From: Hyperoodon ampullatus | Lineage: Eukaryota > Chordata > Mammalia > Artiodactyla > Ziphiidae | NCBI GenBank assembly: GCA_949752795.1 | Contig: OX457068.1 | Location: 58,965,582 to 59,029,581, forward strand | DNA length: 64,000 bases | Direction: 5' to 3' | Shown here: piece after piece, positions 37,661 through 48,639 of the stretch | Layout: each line of letters opens with the position of its first letter | How positions within the stretch are numbered: the stretch's first letter is position 1 | Notes under the pieces: model-generated | Told to the model about the DNA's origin: nothing | Database searches by the model: none | The model's input: the letters and a program-made list of their open reading frames with translations, nothing else | Made by a program: the position numbers and the translations under genes

Positions 37661-39058
37661 ATATCTTGTGCTTATTGGGGGTGAAAAGATAAGTGTGCTC
37701 CCAGTTTCTCTATGTAGTTCTAGGGGAAAAGAAAGAAGGGAATTATAAAAATCTTCCTTTTCATGGGAAAAGACATCTTGCCCACAAACTCTGTTGAGCC
37801 TTCATAAGCAATTTACATAATCAGCATGAATTCCACGTGTTTCTGTGCTCAATTACATTAGATAAAATTTGCTCAGTATAAATTCAGTTGGCTTCTCCAC
37901 TTCTTATTTACAGTTAAGGAAAAGTTTCTTTACCTTACATGGAAAGACAATGTTCTAGGATCAAAATTGTATGAATGTGCCAAGGAAGTGACACTGTAAA
38001 TTGCTCCTTCTAAAATTATGGATTATTAAGGCTTGAGTCTTCCATCAGAGTGAGAAACATCTAAAGAAAGAATTGAGAGAGAGAAATGTCCAAGGAATGG
38101 AGGGGATTAGATTTGGGCAGGTCCGAATGAAAAAGATCCTGGCTCAATGCATCTTGGGCTGTGCCAGCCATCCCATCTGTGGCCAGACTGAGTTAAGGTA
38201 GGATAAAATATCTGTACTATGAAATATGTGCCTGTCGATGTTTTTATCCCCCTTATTGTTCTAGTTAAAGATGAATGACAATCTCAGACTAAGAATGCAA
38301 CATTTTTTTCTCCCTGAGGCATATTTAACTGATGAAGAGTACATTTATGAAGCTTTACATGGTGGGAGCAGCATGAGGGGTAGCTTAGAGTCCCAAAATG
38401 AGTTTGGGAAGCAGAAGTAGAGAGAAATGATAGCAAAAAGCTATCCTTATCCTTTACTTTCCAAACAAAGGAATTCAGATGGTCTGAACAACACACCTGG
38501 CCAGAGGTGTGATGAAGGACACACCCTAAATTATTTCTCTCTGTCTTCATTTACTACTTACAATTAATTTCCTAAAATCTTAGGTTGCTTTCATGTCCCT
38601 CTTCCTCTACTCATCCCCCTCCATATGAGAGTTTGTAAACATCAAGCACTCAGTATTCTTCCAATTGTGATGGTGGTGGTGGCAGAGAGAAGACTGTATT
38701 TGGAGGAGGAATACATGTCCACTCTCATTGCAACCTATTTTTCCAGCCCTTTGGTGTGTCATTCTTGGCAGTAAGATTTGGGAGGGCTCAAATTGGTGAC
38801 AGTTATTACTTTTGCTTTTGAAAAATAAGAGAGGTGAGGCCTGAGAGAAAACAAAGAGGTAGCAGTTCATGGTTGTTTCTATGTGCTCAGTTCATTTTAC
38901 CAGACTAGGAAAGAGGACAGGGACTTAAAGCAAAGACTGGTGAAAGAATGAGTCGTCCTTTAATTACTGAAATCTCTTATAAGGATGAAAAATTATCCTT
39001 CTTATGCATTCCCATCAACAAAAGAGGTGGGGGAAAGAGTTGCTAATTTTGTGCATCA
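37661..39058. other. Non-coding, nothing recognised
   Basis: Unique-looking sequence before L1-D. Frames of 87-88 codons on the minus strand (38284-38550, 38607-38870) have no recognisable domain. Confidence 0.5.
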
Positions 39059-39071
39059 GAAGATTCCAAAA
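39059..39071. repeat. Possible L1-D target-site duplication, left copy
   Basis: GAAGATTCCAAAA resembles 45394-45411 (GAAGACGATTCCAGAAAA), with a 3-base and a 1-base insertion in the latter. Imperfect, so only suggestive. Confidence 0.45.
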
Positions 39072-39979
39072 CAGGTGGCCATGAACCAACATGGAATAGT
39101 AGAAAGACGTGCTCTCATTCCCTGTTGTGAGAACACTAGAATCACAACTAGCTGCTGGACAATCATCGACATGAAGACACTGGAATTCACCAAAAAATAT
39201 ACACCACATCCAAAGGCAAAGGAGAAGCCACAGTAAGATGGTAGGAGGGGTGCAATCATAGTAAAATCAAATCCCATAACTACTGGGTGGGTGGCTCACA
39301 GACTGGAGAACATTTATACCACAGAAGTCCACCCACTGGAGTGAAGATTCTAAGGCCCACATCAGGCTTCCCAACGTGGGGTCTGGCAATGGGAGGAGGG
39401 ATTTCTAGAGAATGAGACATTGAAAGTTAGTGGGATTTGATGACAAGACATCAACAGGACTGGCAGAAACAGAGACTCCACTCTTGTAGGGCATACTCAA
39501 AATAGTGTGTGCATGGAGATGCAGGGGAAGGAGCAGTGACCCCAGGGGAGAAGGAACCAGACTTACTGGCTAGTGTTGGAAAGTTTCCTGCAGATGTGGG
39601 GGGTGGCTGTGTCTCACTGTGGGGACAAGGACACTGGCAGCAGAAGTTCTAGGAAGTAGTCCTTGGCATAACCCTCCCAGAGTCTTCCATTAGCTGCAAC
39701 AAAGAGCTCAGGTAGGCTCCAGTGTTGGGTTGCATCAGGCCAAACAACCAACAGGGAGGAAACCCAGCCCCACCCATAGGCATTCAAGTGGATTAAAGTT
39801 TTACTGAGCTCTCCTCACCAGAGCAACAGTCAGCCCTAACTAGCACCAGTCCCCTAGCATGAGGAAACTTGCACAAGCCTCTCAAACAGCCTCATCTGCC
39901 AGAGGGCAGACAGCAGAAGCAAGAACTACAATCCTGCATCCTGTGGAGCAAAAACCACATTCACAGAAAGATAGAAAAG

Positions 39980-40880
39980 ATGAAAAGGCAGGGCTGTGTA
40001 ACAGATGAAGGAATAAGATAAAACCCCAGGAAAAAAAAAAAACAAAACTAAACTAAATGAAATGGAGAGAGGCAAACTTCCAGGAAAAGAGTTCAGAATA
40101 ATGATGGTGAAGATGATCCAGGACCTCGGAAAAAGAATGGAGGCGAAGATTGAGAAGATGCAAGAAATGTTTAACAAAGGCCACGAATAATTAAAGAACA
40201 AATAAACAGAGGTGAACAATACAATAAATGAAATGAAGACTACACTAGAAGGAATCAATAACAGAATGACTGAAGCAGAAGAACGGTAAGTGACCTGGAA
40301 GACAGAATGGTGGAATTCACTTCTGGAGAACAGAATAAAGAAAAAAAGAATGAAAAGAAATGAAGACAGCCTAAGAGACCTCTGGGACAATAGTAAACAC
40401 AAGAATATTTGCATTATAGCAGTCCCAGAAGGAGAAGAGAGAGAGAAAGGGCCCGAGAAAATATTTGAAGAGATTATAGTAAAAATTACCCTAACATGGC
40501 AAAAGAGCCACCCAAGTCCAGGAAGAGCAGCCAGTCCCATACAGGATAAACCCAAGGAGAAACACACAAAGACACATAGTAATCAAATTGGCAAAAATTA
40601 AAGACAAAGAAAAATTATTGAAAGCAGCAAAGGAAAAATGACAAATAACCTACAAGGGAACTCCCAAAAGGTTAACAGCTGATTTCTCAGCAGAAACTCT
40701 ACAAGCTAGAAGGGAGTAACATGATATACTTAAAGTGATGAAAGAGAAGAACCTAAAACCAAGATTAGTCTACAGGCAAGGATCTCATTCAGATTCGATG
40801 GAGAAATCTAAAGCTTTACAGACAAGCAAAACCGAGAGATTTCAGCACCACCAAACCAGATCTACAACAAATGCTAGAGG
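39980..40880 (+). pseudogene. L1-D ORF1 remnant
   Basis: The ATG at 39980 opens MKRQGCVTDEGIR, which matches the L1-B start and then shifts frame because of an indel and an A run near 40030. The coiled-coil and RNA-binding blocks are recognisable in pieces (EDSLRDLWDNSKHKNICIIA near 40362-40420). No long frame survives. Confidence 0.82.
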
Positions 40881-40949
40881 AACTTCTCTAAGTTGGAAAC
40901 ACAAGAGAAGAAAAGGACCTACAAAAAGAAACACAAAACAATTAAGAAA

Positions 40950-43900
40950 ATGGTTGTAGGAACATACATATCAATAATTACCTTAAACATGAATGCATTA
41001 AATGCTCCAAACAAAAGACACAGGCTTTCTGAATGGACAAAAAACTAAGATGCATATATATGCTATCTACTGGAGACCCACTTCAGACCTAGGGACACAT
41101 ACAGACTGAAAATGAGGGGATGGAATAAGATATTCAATGCAAAGGAAATCAGAAGAAAGCTGGAGTAACAATACTCATATCAGATAAAATAGACTTTAAA
41201 ATAAAGAATGTTACAAGAGACAAGGAAGGACACTACATAATGATTAAGGGAGCAATCCAAGAAGAAGATATAACAATTATAAATATATATGCACCCAACA
41301 GTGGAGCAACACAATACATAAGGCAACTGCTAACAGCTATAAAAGAGGAAACTGACAGTAACAAAATAAAGTGAGGGACATTAACACCACACTTATACCA
41401 ATGGACAGATCATGCAAAATGAAAATAAATAAGGAAACAGAAGCTTTAAATGACACAATAGACCAGATAGACTTAATTGATATTTATAGGACATTCCATC
41501 CAAAAACAGCAGATTACACTTTCTTCTCAAGTGCACACGGAATATTCTCCAGGATAGATCACATCTTGGGTCACAAATCAAGCCTCAGTAAATTTAAGAA
41601 TATTGAAATCATATCAAGCATCTTTTCTGACCACAATGCTATGAGACTAGAAATGAATTACAGGGAAAAAAACGTAAAAAACACAAACATATGGAGGCTA
41701 AAAAATACGTTACTAAATGCCAAAGAGATCACTGAAGAAGTAAAAGGAGAAATAAAAACACCTAGAGAAAAATGACAATGAAAAACACGATGATCCAAAA
41801 CCTATGGGGTGCAGCAAAAGCAGTTCTAAGAGGGAAGTTTATAGCTCTACAAGCCTACCTCTAGAAACAAGAAAAATCTCAAATAAACAATCTAAACTTA
41901 CACCTAAAGCAACTAGAGAAAGAAGAACAAGCAAACAGTTAGTAGAAGGGAAAATGTCATAAAGATCAGAGCAGAAATAAATGTAATAGAAGCAAAGAAA
42001 AGAAGAGCAACAATCAAGAAAACTGAAATCTGGTTCTTTGAGAAGGTAAACAAAACTGATAAACCATTTGCCAGACTCATCAAGGAAAAGAGGGAGATGA
42101 CTCAAATCAATAAAATTAGAAATGAAAATGAGAAGTTACAACAGACACCACAGAAATACAAAGCATCCTAAGAGACTACTACAAGCAACTCTATGCCAAT
42201 AAAATGGACAACCTGGAAGAAATGGACAAATTCTTAGAAAGGTATAAACTTCCAAGACTGAACCAGTAAGAAGTAGAAAATATTAGCAGACCAATCGCAA
42301 GGACTGAAATTGAAACTGTGATTAAAAGCCTTCCAAAAAACAAAATTTCAGGACCAGATGAATTTATAGGTGAATTCTATCAAACATTTAGAGAAGAGCT
42401 AACACCCATCCTTCTCAAACTCTTCCAAAAAGTTGCAGAGGAAGGAAAACTCCCAAACTCATTTATGAGGCCACCATTACCCTGATACCAAAACCAGACA
42501 AAGATACTGCAAAAATAAAAAAAAAATTACAGAACAATATCACTGATGAATATAAATGCAAAAATCCTCAACAGAACACTAGCAAACAGAATCCAACAAT
42601 ATATTAAAAGGATTATACACTGTGACCAAGTGGGATTTATCCTTGGGATGCAAGGATTCTGCAATATATGCAAATTAATCAATGTGATGCATCATATTAA
42701 CAAAGTGAAGAATAAAAAACATATGGTCATCTCAATAAATGCCAAAAAAGCTATTGACAAAATTCAACTCCCATTTATGATAAAAACTCTCCAGAAAATG
42801 GGCATAGAGAGAACCTACCTCAACATAATAAAGGCCATATATGACAAACCCACAGCAAACATCATTCTCAATGGGAAAAACTGAAAGCATTTCCTCTAAG
42901 ACTGGGAACAAGACAGGGATTTCTACTCTCGCCACTATTATTCAACATAGATTTGGAAGTCCTAGCCATGATAATCAGAGAAGAAAAATAAATAAAAGGA
43001 ATACAAATTGGAAAAGAAGAAGTAAAATTGTCACTATGTGCAGATGACATGATACTATACACAGAGAATCCTAAAGATGCCACCAAAAAACTACTAGAGC
43101 TAATCAATGAATTTGGTAATGTTGCAGGATACAAACTCAATGCACAGAAATCTCTTGCATTCCTATACACTAAAGATGAAAAATCTGAAAGAGAAATTAA
43201 TGAAACTATCATATTTTCCATTTCAACAAAAAGAATAAAATACCCATGAATAAACCTACCTAGGGAGACAAAAGCCCTGTATGCAGAAAAGTATAAGACA
43301 CTGGTGAAAGAAAGTAAAGATGATACCAGCAGATGGAGAGATATACCATGTTCTTGGATTGTTAGAATCAATATCATGAAAATGACTATACTATGCAAGG
43401 AATTTACAGATTAAATGTGACACCTATCAAATTACCAATGGCAATTTTTATGGAACTAGAACAAAACACCTTAAAATTTGTATAGAGACAGAAAAGACCC
43501 CAAATAGCCAAAGCAGTCTTGAGGGAAAAAAAAAAAAAAAAAAAAAAAACGGAGCTTGAGGAATCAGACTCCCTGACTTCAGACTATACTATAAAGCTAC
43601 AGTAGTCAAGACAATATGGTAGTGACACAAAAGCAGAAACATAGATCAATGGAACAATATAGAAAGCCCAGAGATAAATCTACGCATCTATGGTCAACTA
43701 ATCTATGACAAAGGAGGCAAGGATATACAGTGGAGAAAAGAGAGCCTCTTCAATAATTGGTGTTGGGAAAACTGGACAGCTACATGTAAAAGAATGAAAT
43801 TAGAACACTCTCTAACACCATACACAAAAATAAACTCAAAATAGATTAGAGACCTAAATGTAACACCAGACAGTATAAAACTCTTAGAGGAAAACATAGG

Positions 43901-44750
43901 AAGAACACTCTTTGACACAAATCACAGCAAGATCTTTTCTGATCCATCTCCTAGAGTAATGGAAATTAACACAAAAATAAACAAATGGGACCTAATGAAA
44001 CTTAAAAGCTTTTGCACAGCAAAGGAAACCATAAACAAGGTGAAAAGACAACCCTCAGAATGGGAGAAAATATTTGCAAATGAGTCAATGGACAATGGAT
44101 TAATCTCTAAAATATATAAACACCTCATACAGCTCAATATTAAAGAAGCAAACAACGTAATCCAAAAATGGGCAGGAGACATAAATAGACCTTCCTCCAA
44201 AGAAGATATGCAGATGGCCAATAAGTACATGAAAAGCTGCTCAACATCAGTAGTTATTAGAGAAATGCAAATCAAAAGTACAATGAGGTATCACCTCACA
44301 CCAGTTAGAATGAACATCATCAGAAAATCTACAAACAACAAATCCTAGAGAGGGTGTGGAGAAAAGGGAACCCTCTTGCACTGTTGGTTGGAATGTAAAT
44401 TGATACAGCCACTATGGAGAACAGAATGGAGGTTCGTTAAAACACTAAAAATAGAATTACTATATGATCCAGCAATCCCACTACTGGGCATATACTCAGA
44501 GAAAACCATAATTCAAAAAGACACATGCACCCCAATGTTCATTGCAGCACTATATACAATAGCCAGGTCATGGAAGCAACCTAAATGCTCATTGACAGAT
44601 GAATGGATAAAGAAGTTGTGGTACATATATACAATCGAATATTACTCAGCCATAAAAAATAAGGAAATTGGGTCATTTGTTGAGATGTGGATGGCTCTAG
44701 CAATGGTCATACAGAGTGAAGTAAGTCAGAAAGAGAAGAACAAATAACGT
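40950..44750 (+). pseudogene. L1-D ORF2 remnant
   Basis: The endonuclease blocks are mostly kept: RDINTTL (the Asp is present, the preceding Gly is Arg), SRIDHILGHKSSLSKFKN and SDHNAMRLE. Reverse transcriptase motif A reads [12 protein letters not shown], so the catalytic Asp is lost. Motif C reads LCADDMILY, with both Asp kept. The C-terminal stretch to 44747 (VIQSEVSQKEKN) is open for 123 codons. The Cys/His segment starts with a TCC codon (Ser) followed by a stop near 44346. Multiple frameshifts separate these parts. Confidence 0.9.
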
Positions 44751-45018
44751 ATATTAATGCATGTATGTGGAGCCTAGAAAAATGATACAGATGAACTGGT
44801 TTGCAGGGCAGAAATTGAGACACAGATGTAGGGAACAAACCTATGGACACAAAGGTGGGAAAGCTGTGGGGGGATAGGTGGTGGGGATGGTGGTGTGATG
44901 AATTGGGCAATTGGGATTGACATGTATACACTGATGTGTATAAAATTGATGACTAATAAGAACCTGTTGTATAAACAAGATAAATAAAATAAAATTCAAA
45001 AATTTTTTTAAAAAAAAG

Positions 45019-45393
45019 AACCAGGGCTAGTACAGAAATAAAGACGCAGATGTAGAGAATGGACTTGAGGACACTGGGATGGAAATGGGTAAGCTGGGAT
45101 GAAGTGAGAGAGTGGTATGGACATATATACACCACCAAATGTAAAATGGATAGCTAGTGGGAAGCAGCCGCGTAGCACAGGGAGATCAGCTTGGTGCTTT
45201 GTGACCACCTAGAGGGGTGGGATAGGGAAGGCGGGAGGGAGAGGCAAGAGGAAGGGGATATAGGGATATATATGTATATGTATAGCTGATTCACTTTGTT
45301 ATAAAGCAGAAACTAACACACCATTGTAAAGCAATTATACTCCAATAATGATGTTAAAAAAATAAAATTATTTGTTGAAATATAAAAAAAAAA
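45019..45393 (+). mobile_element. L1 3' UTR fragment abutting the L1-D tail
   Basis: Starting at ACCAGGGCTAGTACAGAAAT and passing GGACTTGAGGACACTGGGAT to CCAATAATGATGTTAAAAAA, this is the 3' UTR of the L1-E type lineage, not of L1-D. The usual AATAAA is AATAATG here. It sits in or directly after the A tail of L1-D and ends in its own A run at 45384-45393. It is either a separate truncated insertion into the tail or sequence carried in with L1-D. Confidence 0.85.
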
Positions 45394-45411
45394 GAAGACG
45401 ATTCCAGAAAA
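45394..45411. repeat. Possible L1-D target-site duplication, right copy
   Basis: GAAGACGATTCCAGAAAA lies after the second A tail. See the left copy at 39059. Confidence 0.45.
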
Positions 45412-45969
45412 AAGAGTGGATTGTGTTTTCTAGTGGATAGAGTTACTCTTCCTTTTTGTTTCTACTCTATTACACTTACTCCAGAGAGAGTATACTATGT
45501 GTGTTCACTCTCTCTCTCTCTCTCTCTCTCTGTCTTTGTCTTTTTCTCTCTGTCAGAACAGGGGAGACTATATAATACACAATGACAAATAATGTGGTGT
45601 AATATTTCATAACAGTGGTTCCAACACTTTGGAATTTCATGGGTTGGTAACATTTCCAGGGACTTACATAAACATGCTGATACTATTTTGTCAAGTAAAA
45701 TATATAGTTATGTATAAATAAATGTAAGTAAACATATAATCTATCATCATCATAATTTGATAACATAAATGACATTTTGACATAAAAAACATAAACATAA
45801 TTAAATAGTCTCAGAGTTTTAAAAAATAATAAATTTGTGTTTAAAAGAAATCTTATTTTTCAAATTTCTTCTGGTCAGGTGAAGACTTCATTAATTGTGA
45901 AATAGAAAGTCTGAAAGGGGAAACTTACTATTCAATGATGTTAAGCTACTAGTTTAAATCAAATTCTAC
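45412..45969. other. Non-coding with (TC)n
   Basis: A TC run at 45507-45531 is the only pattern I recognise. Confidence 0.6.
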
Positions 45970-46213
45970 ATTATAAAGTTTTATTTTTTAATCTTTTAAT
46001 ATGATTAATTTATTAATTGATATTTAAATATTCAACCAATCTTGCATTCCTTGGATAAACCTTAGTTAGTCAAACTGTACTTTTAAAATATATTGTATTC
46101 AAATTTCTAAAACTGTCTTTATAATTTTCTTAGTTATTTCTTAGATGTTGATCTGTAGTTTTCCTTTATAATAATGGTTTTGTCCAGTTTTGGCATCAAT
46201 ATTTAGTTTGCTG
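45970..46213 (-). mobile_element. Old L1 fragment (ORF2 antisense), first part
   Basis: CAACCAATCTTGCATTCCTT, GGATAAACCTTAGTTAGTC, then GTCCAGTTTTGGCATCAAT match the antisense reverse-transcriptase region of L1 (compare 59808-59995). It is more diverged than L1-A to L1-E. It is continued at 46706. Confidence 0.75.
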
Positions 46214-46705
46214 AATGGTAGTTACTAAAGAGATATGTCTACATCCTAATACCCAAAACCTGTGAATATTATATGGTAAAAGCATATCACCTTATGTGAC
46301 CAAAAAGAGAAATAAGATTGCATTAAAGATCTTGAGAGGCAGGGTTTATCTTAGATTATCTGGCTGGCTCTCAATCCATAAAACAGAGGTAAAGGGATAT
46401 TTGAGACAGAGAGTAGAGGAAAGACACAGGAACATAGGCAAAGAAAAGGGAAGTCAATATATCCACAGAGGCAAAGATTGAAATGATGTGGCCACAAGCC
46501 AAGAAACACCTTAAGAAACAAGAAGCTGGAAGAAGCAAGAAAAGATTCTCCCATAGAGGCTTCAGAGTGTGTGTGGTCCTGCTGACACCTTGATTTCAGA
46601 CTTCTAGACTCCAGAACTAGAAAAAAAATAAATTTCTGTTATTTTAAGCCACCCAGTCTGTATTAATTTGTTGTAGTAACCTTAAGAAACTAACATACAA
46701 GCTAG
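46214..46705 (+). mobile_element. MLT1-type LTR (ERVL-MaLR)
   Basis: The layout fits an MLT1 LTR: ATGTCTACATCCTAATACCC, AAACCTGTGAATATTATATG, AAGATCTTGAGAGGCAGGG, TTAGATTATCTGGCTGGCTC, GACACCTTGATTTCAGACTT, then AATAAATTTCTGTTATTTTA (polyadenylation signal near 46628) and GCCACCCAGTCTGTATTAAT. It splits an older L1 fragment in two. It is solo; no internal MaLR sequence is seen. Confidence 0.8.
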
Positions 46706-47050
46706 TAATAGCCTCACAGAATGAGTTTCTACAACAGTTTGTATGGAACTAGTATTATTTAATTTTCAGATGTTGTTAGAAAGTATCAGTAAAGCCATCT
46801 GGGCCTTTCATTGTGGGAGGCTTTTGTTATTTGTGTTTCCTACAAATTTATTTTCTGTAATGGATGTAGGGGCTAATCAAGTTATCTATTTCTTCATAAA
46901 TAAACTTTAATAGTTTTTCAAGGAATTTATCTATATCATTTATATTTTCAAACTCATTGGCGTAGAGTTGTTTTGATGCCATTTATTATTTCTGATATTA
47001 GTTTTAATATTTTGTTTGATTTTTTCTTCATTTTTGGTTGTTTCAGGTGT
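46706..47050 (-). mobile_element. Old L1 fragment, second part
   Basis: It continues the 45970-46213 fragment: GCCTCACAGAATGAGTTTCT, GCCATCTGGGCCTTTCATTG, then TCATTGGCGTAGAGTTGTTT. Compare 60011-60290 in L1-F for the same order. Confidence 0.78.
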
Positions 47051-47160
47051 GTAATGGCTTGGATTGTGTTCCCTTCAACATGCTCTCTCTAAAAAAACAC
47101 ATCATATTTGAAGTCCTAACCCTTAATACTTCAGAATGTGGCATTATTATGGAAATAGGG
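47051..47160 (+). mobile_element. MLT1-like LTR fragment
   Basis: ATGGCTTGGATTGTGTTCCC, TTTGAAGTCCTAACCCTTAA, then TGGCATTATTATGGAAATAG resemble the first 110 bases of an MLT1-type LTR. It stops abruptly at the next LTR. Confidence 0.6.
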
Positions 47161-47594
47161 TGATGCAGACAAACATGTGCAGAGGAAAAATTTTGATCTC
47201 AGGTAATACCCAGAGCCAAAGTTTCTCCCCTCTGCATGGAACCAAAGGACCAGGACAGGACAACAACCTGAATGCTAGAACCCTTTCAGAAATGAATGGT
47301 CCATTGTCCAAGAAGATCTGGTGCTGAAACCCCTTTACCACATCTTACCATTAACTGTCAGGTTCCAAAGCCTTCTAATTGAAACCTGCCCCACCAGTGC
47401 TTCTGCATACCAGCTCACCCTCCCTTAACCCATGAAAGTTTGACCTGACCCAAGATGGGAGAGACATATTAAAAGTCTTACCTCCTGTCTCCCTTCCCAG
47501 TAGATCTCTCAATAAAGCCTTTTCTTTTCTGAAAAGCCAGTGTCATAGTATTGGCTTATGTGTGAGTTGGGCAGCGAGCCATTTCTTGGTAACA
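47161..47594 (+). mobile_element. Solo ERV-type LTR (candidate)
   Basis: About 430 bp with LTR signals in order: a TATA-like CATATTAAAAG near 47465, AATAAA at 47511-47516 about 40 bases later, a T-rich block, and a GTGAGTTGGGCAGCGAGCCA-type U5 ending TTGGTAACA at 47594. The start is placed where MLT1-like homology ends. A clear inverted start is not visible, so it may be a few tens of bases off. No gag, pol or env is seen nearby. Confidence 0.55.
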
Positions 47595-48282
47595 GTTTAC
47601 AGGTTACCCTATGAAGGTACATTGAGTCTGATTTATCCATAGTTTGGAGATATAGTCAGTTCAACATAGAAGGATTCCATAGGGCAAGCACAGTGGGAAT
47701 GTGAAGTCAGCTTTGTTTTACACTGAAACACTTTGTTCTATACACATCCTTGTACCTAAATAACTTTACACACCTTTAGAAAATTTATTATCTGGACATT
47801 ATCAGTTTCTCTTGGGAATAAGTTTACTGTGAGTTTTTTGAGAGGAGGAGATATCACAATTGATGGCAAATGACTAGAGAGATTTTAATCTATTCTGTTT
47901 CTTATGTATCCTTCAGAGATGATTAGAGGGTAAAATGCTGGTGAGCAACTTTTTTATTTTTTCTGCACATCTTCAGGTTGAGTTTTAAAGAAACAGAAGA
48001 AAGAAAAACATGGCTAGCTAGTATATACTTTGGTTCATAAAGGTATTTCTACATACTACATTTAATCGACTTATATTATCTAATTTAGATTTAAAATAAC
48101 AGGGTAAATATGCTATAATTATATAGTATTTGTCGGTAATGGAAGTTTATCCAGCCTGGGATGGCATTAAAGTCATGATTTACGGTGCAGAACCCTTTTG
48201 TATTAACAAATAGGAGTTCTCAGAACCTTACAGATGACGATTGATATTGCTGTGATTGGTACACAAGAGTTTGTATAAGAAT
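47595..48282. other. Non-coding, nothing recognised
   Basis: Unique-looking sequence between the LTR and L1-E. No MLT1 continuation is recognisable after the LTR. Confidence 0.5.
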
Positions 48283-48639
48283 TCATTTTTTTATAACATC
48301 TTCATTGAAGTATAATTGCTTTACAGTGTTGTGTTAGTTTCTGCTGTATAACAAAGTGAATCAGCTGTATGTATACATATATCACCATATCCCTTCCCTC
48401 TTGATCTCCCTCACACTCTCTCTATCTCACCCATGTACGTGGTCACAGGGGACCAAGCTGATCTCCTTGTGCTATGCAGCTACTTCCAACTGGCTGTCTA
48501 TTTGACATTTGGTAGTTTATATATGTCAATGAAACTCTCTCACTTCGTCCCAGCTTACCCTTCACCCTCCCCATGTCCTCAAGTCCACTCTCTACGTCTG
48601 CGTATTTATTCCTGTCCTGCCCCTAGGTTCATCAGAACC

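Larger units (their letters stand above)
39072..45010 (+). mobile_element. L1-D: full-length LINE-1
   Basis: The L1 head (CCAACATGGAATAGTAGAAA, near 39087) and the next 900 bases align with the reverse complement of the L1-C 5' UTR. ORF1 starts at 39980 and ORF2 at 40950. The 3' UTR matches L1-B (GGCAATTGGGATTGACATGT, then TAAGAACCTGTTGTATAAAC) and ends in an A-rich tail near 45000. A pure A run of 25 bases lies within ORF2 at 43528-43549 or so. It is inactive. Confidence 0.93.

Noticed and set aside
39926..40567. 213-codon minus-strand open frame
   Set aside because: It is the antisense of L1-D ORF1; hydrophobic composition comes from reading an A-rich coding strand backwards.
42868..43398. 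176-codon minus-strand frame with membrane-like segments
   Set aside because: Antisense of the L1-D reverse transcriptase; not a membrane protein.
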